Shown here: positions 17,728-28,200 of the stretch, in pieces | Numbering within the stretch: the first letter of the stretch is position 1 | Layout of the letters: each line of letters opens with the position of its first letter | Assembly: GCA_963663905.2 (NCBI GenBank) | Contig: OY760657.1 | Coordinates: 1-64,000 of the forward strand | Length of the DNA stretch: 64,000 nt | Source of the DNA: Saccharicrinis sp963663905 | Lineage (GTDB): Bacteria > Bacteroidota > Bacteroidia > Bacteroidales > Marinilabiliaceae | Reading direction: 5' to 3' | Made by a program: the position numbers and the translations under genes | The notes under the pieces: generated by a model | Told to the model about the DNA's origin: nothing | The model's input: only the letters and a program-made list of their open reading frames with translations | The model's database searches: none

Positions 17728-18561
17728 ATGTCTAATTATAAAATACTTATTGTAGATGATACTATAGGAAATCTAAAGCTCATGGTTTCGATATTTGAAC
17801 AATATGAACCAGATTATAAGATATACCAAACTAATGATCCTCACGCTGCAATATCAATAGCAATAAAAATAGAACCTGATCTGATAATTACAGATTGGAA
17901 TATGCCAACTATTTCAGGTATTGAACTTATTAAAAAATTAAAAAAGGAGGATTTACTTAAGGATACACCCATTATTATGGCTACTGGTGTAATGCTATCC
18001 TCAGATGATTTGCAAACGGCCCTTTCTGCCGGAGCTACAGATTATATTCGAAAACCACTTGATCCAATTGAACTAATAGCTCGTTGTAAATCAGCCCTGC
18101 TTATCTCTTCTTATTATACAAAACTGGTTGATCAAAAGACTAAGGATCTAGCTGAGAGTTCATTACATTTAATAAAAGCTCAACGCTTTAATCGTACATT
18201 TGCTTCAGAAATTGAAAAATTAAAAGAGATAACTTTAACTCAGCCTGATAAAGCGATTGAGAAATTAGAATATATTAAATCAGAACTTTTGCAAGAGGTT
18301 GAAGAGGAAGGTTGGTATCGATTCAATATTTCCTTTTCGCAAGTACATTCCAATTTTTATAAAAAAATCGCAGAGCTACATCCTAACATTACACCTGCCG
18401 AATTGAAGTTGTGTACGTTTATAAAATTGGGAATGGCAAATAAAGAAATAGCCTCTGTTTTAAATCAAACGGCGGATAGTATAAAAACTTCGAGATATCG
18501 TTTACGAAAAAAACTTAAGCTGGAAGGCGTTAACCTTGAAACTTACTTAACGAGTCTATAG
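17728..18561 (+). CDS. Response regulator with receiver and LuxR-type HTH domain
   Basis: 277 residues. The receiver domain (1-122) has VDDT acidic residues near residue 10, phospho-acceptor Asp56 in ITDWNMPT, and Lys in YIRKPLDP. A helical linker (~130-205) follows, then a C-terminal HTH (~213-272): ITPAELKLCTFIKLGMANKE, then TADSIKTSRYRLRKKL. The HTH is the LuxR/GerE-like version found at the ends of Bacteroidota hybrid and three-Y regulators. It is probably phosphorylated by the preceding kinase and may control the adhesin operon downstream. Confidence 0.9.
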   Translation: MSNYKILIVDDTIGNLKLMVSIFEQYEPDYKIYQTNDPHAAISIAIKIEPDLIITDWNMPTISGIELIKKLKKEDLLKDTPIIMATGVMLSSDDLQTALSAGATDYIRKPLDPIELIARCKSALLISSYYTKLVDQKTKDLAESSLHLIKAQRFNRTFASEIEKLKEITLTQPDKAIEKLEYIKSELLQEVEEEGWYRFNISFSQVHSNFYKKIAELHPNITPAELKLCTFIKLGMANKEIASVLNQTADSIKTSRYRLRKKLKLEGVNLETYLTSL

Positions 18562-18793
18562 AGTAAAGTGAATATGTCGTTTTTCTTTTTTCTTGGGAAT
18601 TTATTTTCACCCCACTACCATTGTTTACTTTTTGCTTACTGTAAAAATATTACTCATTCTAATAGCCTCATTATATTCGCAAAGGCTTTCGTAGATATTA
18701 ACTTACTTGGTGAAAACTTGACTAAGTAAAATGAATATTGAGGATATATATGTCCTGATTTAGGGAGTTGTCAACAACTATAATATTCGATCT

Positions 18794-18808
18794 AAAACGT
18801 TTTGAGTT
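18794..18808 (+). promoter_or_regulatory. 15-base motif AAAACGTTTTGAGTT, copy 2
   Basis: Exact repeat of 17653-17667, located 436 bases before the adhesin ATG. A shared site for the upstream response regulator is the simplest reading, but it is an inference. Confidence 0.5.
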
Positions 18809-19186
18809 CCATTCGTCAAGATAAATGTAATGTTTATCAGTTTTAATAATTAATCTGTCATGTTAGAGAAACTATGAAGTAATATCAGCGTAATGGGTAT
18901 TTAAAAAAGTAAAAGAGTACCAAAGGATATAAAACTCTTTTAATACAATTATTATAAAAGGATAATAAAAAGAAAAGAATAAATGGATTTTAAAAAAATG
19001 ACAAGAGCAATTTTTCGACTAGTATGTAGAAATTGGTTGTTAATATATTCTATAGGTATTATAGTTTTATGATGAATGAGGAGAATGGAAAAAACTAGCG
19101 AGGACTTTTTGTCAATAATACATTATTAATACAAAGAGCTGTGCACTATGCCTTTTATTGCATCAGCCTATAGCAACCAATTATTA

Positions 19187-19195
19187 CCCCCCCCC
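19187..19195 (+). repeat. Nine-C homopolymer upstream of the adhesin
   Basis: Nine consecutive C in an AT-rich leader, 48 bases before the ATG at 19244; I noticed no other C or G run this long. If the ATG at 19148 is used, the run encodes three Pro and lies in frame. Such tracts are classical sites of slipped-strand phase variation in other bacteria. Confidence 0.85.
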
Positions 19196-19243
19196 ATTAA
19201 TAAGGGTTGTATAATTACTCGAAAAAACAAAAACAAATATAAT

Positions 19244-22200
19244 ATGCGGAAAGTTTTACTATTAGGCTTTGCTCTTCTGAGTTTTCTTGTTAAGGCTCAG
19301 GAGGGAACAAAGCAATTAATGCCCAGTTCAACGGACAAATTACAAATAAAAGTACCTTATTATACCGATGAGGAAAGTAGGATTTATATTTATTTGAATG
19401 CAGGCGAGAAGCTAAACTTGGGGATGAATGTAACCAGTTCAACTGCAAACTATCAGCTGTATGATCCTGCAGGAAATATTGTAATATCAGCAACTCCTAC
19501 TCCAACTTCTGGAGCTGGTTATATTGACAATTATCAAGAGGCTGTCAACGGTCCGGAGGGTGTATACTTAAATGGAACTCAAACCTCAAGTGATGATGGA
19601 TATACACCTCTTGTATATACTGCAACAACTACGGGTAACCACTATATTGGTTTTAGTAGTTCAATATATCTTGATTATTTTGATGTAACAGTTACCGATG
19701 CCAGTGATAATGTTGTTGTAAATGCCGATCAACCCAATAAATCTGCTGGTAGAATATGGTCATATAAATGGAACTTTAATACGACAAGTTATACTAAATA
19801 TCCAGTAAATGCAGATTTTTATGTTTTTACCTCAGATGAGTTTGTAAATAAAGTAAAGTATAAAATGTATCCATACGTTTTTTCTTTTGCTGTAAACTCC
19901 TTTGGTATTGATGACAGTAAATCAAATCCAATTGAAAAAGCACAAAGTATTACAGGAAGTAAATCTAATATTGGAGAATATAAAATTTTCTTGAATGATC
20001 CTGATCATAATGCTTTTACTGGTACGTCATTACCTCCACCCATGGTTAAGGTTTGGTTAGAGGATACTAAAATTTATGATTATGATTATGATAGGGAACC
20101 ACAATTATTAACTATAAATTCAGGAACTGTAACTCTTGAAAAGAATGGTGCAACTTGTTCTTATGGAAGTAAGACTTTATTTAAAATAGAAACTAATATT
20201 TCAGGATATACAACAATTTTGTTGGATTTAAATAATGATGGTGTTTATACGGCAGGTAGTTCAGATAGATATTTAAATGTAGATCTCAACGTTGGAACAA
20301 ATTACGTGATATGGGATTTTAAAGATGATCTGGGCAATGATGTAAGTGATGGAGTTATTAATGCCTCAGCTACATTTTTAGGACGAGGACCTGCGCATTT
20401 TCCAATATATGATGTTGAGGCTTTGAGTGGAATAGAAACAGCTTCTGTCAGACCTTTTAATAAACTAGGACCTACACTATATTGGGATGACTCAAAAATA
20501 GATGCCGCAAGTCAATGGGGAGATTCAAATGGAAAAATGGATGAAACTGTTGTGACTCAGTTAAAAATAAATGCTGGCATTGAAAGAGTATGGACCTATT
20601 ATGGTTCTAATGGAGGATATTATAATGGTAATAATAATACCATGAATTCCTGGTTTAATGCTATAGATCTAGGTATGCCAAGTATTCCTATTAATATCTC
20701 CACAAATAGTTCTAAATGTGAAAATGGTGACGTTCCTATTATTGCGGATATTTATAAAGAGACGCCAATTAATACTAGTTTGAATTTTGAATCTTCAGAT
20801 TTTGAGAATAAATTTTTCGATCTATCACAAGCTTTAGATAAGATTCAAATTCTTTCACTACCAGATGCTGCTTACGGAGTTTTACAATTATCCGGTGTTG
20901 ACGTGTCAGTAAATGACGAGATTAGTAATTCAAATATCGCTAATTTAGTTTTTATTCCAGCTACAGATTGGGGAGGTGAGATTAGTTTTGAATATAATTC
21001 CAGTAATGGAACTTATTATTCTGATAATTCGGATTTTGTTTATATCCAGGTTAATACAGATCCAACTATTTCAGATATAGCAGATCAATCTATATGTGCC
21101 AATGTGGATTTGTCAGATTTGCCTTTTACTGTTGGCGATGCTGAAACAGATGTGGATGATATTGATGTAATAGCGTATTCACATAATACAGATATTGTTT
21201 CAAATCAAAATATTACAGTTGGTGGTTCTGGTGCAAACAGAACGCTTTCTATTACACCTGTTACTGATGCAGCAGGTTCTGCAATTATTTATGTTAAGGC
21301 AAATGATGGATACACAGAAACTATAAAGAGTTTTACGCTTTATGTAGGACCATCAATAGAGGTTATTGGAGATACAACTCTCTGTAGTGGAAATGATTTA
21401 AGTTTATCCGCAGAAGAAAATGGAGCCACCTATTTATGGGAAGATCCTACGGGTGTAACTTATACAACTCAGGACTTAAGTATAGCCAGCGCAAGCATCA
21501 CATATGGAACTTATTCATTAACTGTTTCAAAAGATGGATGTACGCATTCAAATGATTTTGAAGTTTCACAATCTCCTTTGGTTACATTTACCGGAGAAAC
21601 AAGTGCATGTGAAGGAGAAGCGATTACCTTAAGTGCAACTGAAACCGTTGCAACATCATATACGTGGACTAATGGTTCACTATCTTATTATACCAAAGTA
21701 TTAAATGATGATGTTAATACTTTAGTTTCAAATAATTGGACTTTAAAGGTGACAAAAGAAGGATGTACAAATACTTCAGAACCTTTTGAAATATCAGCAA
21801 GTAATGCTCCTGCAGATAAAACGACAACAGGCAGTACTGTTGAAGCTGGTGAAAATGGATTAGTTACTATTACATCAAGTGAAAGTGATATAGTATATAA
21901 AGCATATATTGATGGAGCAGAAGTAGGTAGTGTAATTGGTGACGGAAATGATTTAAATATAAATATTGCACCGAGTAAATTAGTAATTGGAACTAACACG
22001 GTTGAAGTGATTGCTAGTGATGGCGGCTGTGAAACGTCTCTTTCTGATGTTATTATCACAGTTAATCAGCCAAAAATATCAGTTAATGATGTTTCTGTTA
22101 ATGAAGGAAACTCAGGTACTAAGAATATGCAATTTACTATATCTCTTAGTTATTATAGTCAGAGTAATATTACGGTAGATTATAGTACTCAGGATAATTC

Positions 22201-25200
22201 TGCACTAACTTCAAATGGAGATTATGTTGCTTTAAATTCTGGGACTCTTACTTTTGAATCAGGAGAAACTTCTAAAACAATAAATGTTACGGTTAATGGA
22301 GACAGAGTGGTTGAGGGGGATGAAGCTTTATTGTTAAATTTGTCCAATGCAATCAATGCATCAATCTTAGATGCTCAAGGTGTTGGAACAATAACTAATG
22401 ATGACAACAATCCGGTACTGACAGCTACAGATAAAAGTGTATCCGAAGGAACAACAGCAGTAGAAACAGTTAGTGCCACAGATGGAGATGCTGGTGATAG
22501 CCAAACATTCTCAATCAGTGGGACTGATGCAAGCTACTTTACAATTGATGCCTCAACAGGAGAGTTGACTTTTAAAGTAGCTCCAGATTACGAGAACCCA
22601 TCAGATTCAGATGAGGATAATGTTTATGAATTAGATGTTACAGTAACCGATGGTGGATCAAATACAGATACTAAATCTATTGAAGTTACAGTAACCAATG
22701 CAAATGACAATAGTCCGGTACTGACAGCTACAGATAAAAGTGTATCCGAAGGAACAACAACTGTAGAAACAGTTAGTGCCACAGATGGAGATTCTGGTGA
22801 TAGCCAAACATTCTCAATCAGCGGAACGGATGCAGCATTCTTTAATATTGACTCTTCAACAGGTGAGTTAAGCTTTAAAGTAGCTCCAGATTACGAGAAC
22901 CCATCAGATTCAGATGAGGATAATGTTTATGAATTAGATGTTACAGTAACCGATGGTGGATCAAATACAGATACTAAATCTATTGAAGTTACAGTAACCA
23001 ATGCTAATGACAACAATCCTGTACTGACAGCTACAGATAAAAGTGTATCCGAAGGAACAACAACTGTAGAAAAAGTTAGTGCTACAGATGGAGATGCTGG
23101 TGATAGCCAAACATTCTCAATCAGTGGGACTGATGCAAGCTACTTTACAATTGATGCCTCAACAGGTGAGTTAAGCTTTAAAGTAGCTCCAGATTACGAG
23201 AACCCATCAGATTCAGATGAGGATAATGTTTATGAATTAGATGTTACAGTAACCGATGGAGGATCAAATACAGATACTAAATCTATTGAAGTTACAGTAA
23301 CCAATGCAAATGACAATAGTCCGGTACTGACAGCTACAGATAAAAGTGTATCCGAAGGAACAACAACTGTAGAAACAGTTAGTGCCACAGATGGAGATGC
23401 TGGTGATAGCCAAACATTCTCAATCAGCGGAACGGATGCAGCATTCTTTAATATTGACTCTTCAACAGGCGAGTTGACTTTTAAAGTAGCACCTGATTAC
23501 GAGAATCCATTGGATGGTGATGAGGACAATGTTTATGAACTAGATGTTACAGTAACCGATGGAGGATCAAATACAGATACTAAATCTATTGAAGTTACAG
23601 TAACCAATGCAAATGACAATAGTCCGGTACTGACAGCTACAGATAAAAGTGTATCCGAAGGAACAACTGCAGTAGAAACAGTTAGTGCCACAGATGGAGA
23701 TGCTGGTGATAGCCAAACATTCTCAATCAGCGGAACGGATGCAGCATTCTTTAATATTGACTCTTCAACAGGCGAGTTGACTTTTAAAGTAGCACCTGAT
23801 TACGAGAATCCATTGGATGGTGATGAGGACAATGTTTATGAACTAGATGTTACAGTAACCGATGGAGGATCAAATACAGATACTAAATCTATTGAAGTTA
23901 CAGTAACCAATGCAAATGACAATAGTCCTGTACTGACAGCTACAGATAAAAGTGTATCCGAAGGAACAACAGCAGTAGAAACAGTTAGTGCTACAGATGG
24001 AGATGCTGGTGATAGCCAAACATTCTCAATCAGCGGAACGGATGCAGCATTCTTTAATATTGATTCTTCAACAGGTGAGTTAAGCTTTAAAGTAGCTCCA
24101 GATTATGAGAACCCATCAGATTCAGATGAGGATAATGTTTATGAACTAGATGTTACAGTAACCGATGGAGGATCAAATACAGATACTAAATCTATTGAAG
24201 TTACAGTAACCAATGCAAATGACAATAGTCCGGTACTGACAGCTACAGATAAAAGTGTATCAGAAGGAACAACAGTAGTAGAAACAGTTAGTGCCACAGA
24301 TGGAGATGCTGGTGATAGCCAAACATTCTCAATCAGTGGGACTGATGCAAGCTACTTTACAATTGATGCCTCAACAGGAGAATTGACTTTTAAAGTAGCT
24401 CCAGATTACGAGAACCCATCAGATTCAGATGAGGATAATGTTTATGAACTAGATGTTACAGTAACCGATGGAGGATCAAATACAGATACTAAATCTATTG
24501 AAGTTACAGTAACCAATGCAAATGACAATAGTCCGGTACTGACAGCTACAGATAAAAGTGTATCCGAAGGAACAACAACTGTAGAAACTGTTAGTGCTAC
24601 AGATGGAGATTCTGGTGATAGCCAAACATTCTCAATCAGCGGAACGGATGCAGCATTCTTTAATATTGACTCTTCAACAGGTGAGTTAAGCTTTAAAGTA
24701 GCTCCAGATTACGAGAACCCATCAGATTCGGATGAGGATAATGTTTATGAATTAGATGTTACGGTAACCGATGGTGGATCCAATACAGATACTAAATCTA
24801 TTGAAGTTACAGTAACCAATGCAAATGACAATAGTCCGGTACTGACAGCTACAGATAAAAGTGTATCCGAAGGAACAACAGCAGTAGAAACTGTTAGTGC
24901 TACAGATGGAGATTCTGGTGATAGCCAAACATTCTCAATCAGCGGAACGGATGCAGCATTCTTTAATATTGACTCTTCAACAGGTGAGTTAAGCTTTAAA
25001 GTAGCTCCAGATTACGAGAACCCATCAGATTCAGATGAGGATAATGTTTATGAATTAGATGTTACAGTAACCGATGGAGGATCAAATACAGATACTAAAT
25101 CTATTGAAGTTACAGTAACCAATGCAAATGACAATAGTCCGGTACTGACAGCTACAGATAAAAGTGTATCCGAAGGAACAACAACTGTAGAAACAGTTAG

Positions 25201-28200
25201 AGCCACAGATGGAGATGCTGGTGATAGCCAAACATTCTCAATCAGCGGAACGGATGCAGCATTCTTTAATATTGACTCTTCAACAGGCGAGTTGACTTTT
25301 AAAGTAGCACCTGATTACGAGAATCCATTGGATGGTGATGAGGACAATGTTTATGAACTAGATGTTACAGTAACCGATGGAGGATCAAATACAGATACTA
25401 AATCTATTGAAGTTACAGTAACCAATGCAAATGACAATAGTCCTGTACTGACAGCTACAGATAAAAGTGTATCAGAAGGAACAACAGTAGTAGAAACAGT
25501 TAGTGCCACAGATGGAGATTCTGGTGATAGCCAAACATTCTCAATCAGCGGAACGGATGCAGCATTCTTTAATATTGATTCTTCAACAGGTGAGTTAAGC
25601 TTTAAAGTAGCTCCAGATTATGAGAACCCATCAGATTCAGATGAGGATAATGTTTATGAACTAGATGTTACAGTAACCGATGGTGGATCAAATACAGATA
25701 CTAAATCTATTGAAGTTACAGTAACCAATGCTAATGACAATAGTCCGGTACTGACAGCTACAGATAAAAGTGTATCAGAAGGAACAACAGTAGTAGAAAC
25801 AGTTAGTGCCACAGATGGAGATTCTGGTGATAGCCAAACATTCTCAATCAGTGGAACCGATGCAGCATTCTTTAATATTGATTCTTCAACAGGTGAGTTA
25901 AGCTTTAAAGTAGCTCCAGATTACGAGAACCCATCAGATTCAGATGAGGATAATGTTTATGAACTAGATGTTACAGTAACCGATGGTGGATCAAATACAG
26001 ATACTAAATCTATTGAAGTTACAGTAACCAATGCAAATGACAATAGTCCGGTACTGACAGCTACAGATAAAAGTGTATCAGAAGGAACAACAGTAGTAGA
26101 AACAGTTAGTGCCACAGATGGAGATTCTGGTGATAGCCAAACATTCTCAATCAGCGGAACGGATGCAGCATTCTTTAATATTGATTCTTCAACAGGTGAG
26201 TTAAGCTTTAAAGTAGCTCCAGATTATGAGAACCCATCAGATTCAGATGAGGATAATGTTTATGAACTAGATGTTACAGTAACCGATGGTGGATCAAATA
26301 CAGATACTAAATCTATTGAAGTTACAGTAACCAATGCTAATGACAATAGTCCGGTACTGACAGCTACAGATAAAAGTGTATCCGAAGGAACAACAGCAGT
26401 AGAAACAGTTAGTGCCACAGATGGAGATGCTGGTGATAGCAAAACATTCTCGATAAGTGGAACCGATGCCGGCTACTTTACAATTGATGCCTCAACAGGA
26501 GTGTTAACATTTAAAGTAGCTCCAGATTACGAGAACCCATCAGATTCGGATGAGGATAATGTTTATGAATTAGATGTTACAGTAACCGATGGAGGATCAA
26601 ATACAGATACTAAATCTATTGAAGTTACAGTAACCGATGCAAATGACAATAGTCCTGTACTGACAGCTACAGATAAAAGTGTATCCGAAGGAACAACTGC
26701 AGTAGAAACAGTTAGTGCTACAGATGGAGATGCTGGTGATAGCCAAACATTTACAATCAGTGGAACGGATGCAGCATTCTTTAATATTGACTCTTCAACA
26801 GGTGAGTTAAGCTTTAAATTAGCTCCAGATTACGAGAACCCATCCGATTCAGATGAGGATAATGTTTATGAACTAGATGTTACAGTAACCGATGGTGGAT
26901 CAAATACAGATACTAAATCTATTGAAGTTACAGTAACCAATGTTAATGATAATCAGCCAATAGCAATTGCAGATGCAGTTGATACAGATAAAAATGTTGA
27001 GACTATAGTAGATATCTTAAGTAACGATACAGGATTAGAGGATGGCAACCTAGTAGTAACCATTCCAATTCAACCAACAAATGGAGTTGTTGTTGTAAAT
27101 GGAGATAACACCATTACTGTAACACCAAATGAAGGATATGTAGGAGATATTACATTTGACTATCAGGTTTGTGATGGTGAGGAGGATTGTTCAACATCGA
27201 CAGTTACTGTAACTGTTGAGGAAACAGATAATGATGGCGATGGTATTTCAAATTCAGATGAAGGTAACGGAGATTCGGATGGAGATGGTATTTTAGATAA
27301 AGATGATTCAGATTCTGATAATGACGGCATTCCTGATGTTGAAGAGGGAAGTGAAGATTCTGATGGGGATGGAATTCCTGATTATCAGGATACAGATTCT
27401 GACAATGACGGTATTTCTGATGCAGATGAAGGAAATGTTGATTCGGATGGCGATGGAGTAGCTGATTACAAGGATACGGATTCTGATAATGACGGCATAT
27501 CAGATGCAGATGAAAATGATGGCTCATATGATAACGATGGCGATGGTATTTCAAATGCAGATGAAGGTGAAGGCGATACTGACGGTGACGGTATCTTGGA
27601 TAAAGATGATACAGACTCAGATAATGATGGTATTCCGGATTCAGTAGAATGGACTGACGATGCAGATGGTGATGGAATACCAAACTATAAGGATTCAGAC
27701 TCAGATGGTGATGGAATAGCAGATGTTATTGAAGGATCAGATGACCTTGATGGCGATGGTGATGGAAATTATCTTGACCTTGATTCGGATGATGATGGTA
27801 TTCCTGACGCTGAGGAAGGTAATGTTGATTCAGATCATGATGGAATATTTGATTACCAGGATACGGATTCTGATAACGATGGTATTTTAGATGAGATTGA
27901 AGGAAACATAGACTCTGATAATGACGGAACACCGGATTATACAGATACCGATTCTGATAATGATGGAATTGATGATGCGGTTGAAGGAGATAGTGATATT
28001 GATAATGATGGAAATGGTAACTATAGAGATACAGATTCAGACGATGATGGTATTCTGGATTCAGAAGAAGGAAATATAGATACTGATAATGATGGAACAC
28101 CTGACTATCAGGATCTGGACTCAGATGATGATGGAGTATTGGATAGTGAGGAAAGCGTTGGTGATTGTGATAATGATGGAACACCGGATAGATTAGATCA

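Larger units (their letters stand above)
18562..19243 (+). other. Long leader/intergenic region before the giant adhesin
   Basis: About 680 bases without a credible gene. It holds the second 15-base motif (18794-18808), short hairpins such as AGTTGT-CA-ACAACT near 18768, and a nine-C tract at 19187-19195. An in-frame ATG at 19148 exists but would place 32 polar residues before the signal peptide. No consensus TAnnTTTG promoter could be fixed. Confidence 0.55.

Noticed and set aside
19148..19243. ATG at 19148 as the adhesin start
   Set aside because: It would put 32 residues before a well-formed signal peptide. Kept only as a possible leader in the phase-variation idea.
22412..26956. Regular repeats that could be mistaken for a CRISPR-like array
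   Set aside because: Units are 303 bp, contiguous and in frame, encoding cadherin-like domains; there are no short spacers.
27204..28184. Two long minus-strand frames rich in His and Tyr (27204-27683, 27726-28184)
   Set aside because: They are antisense shadows of the Asp/Gly-rich Ca-binding repeats of the adhesin; the composition follows from GAT/GGT codons read backwards, with no start signal.
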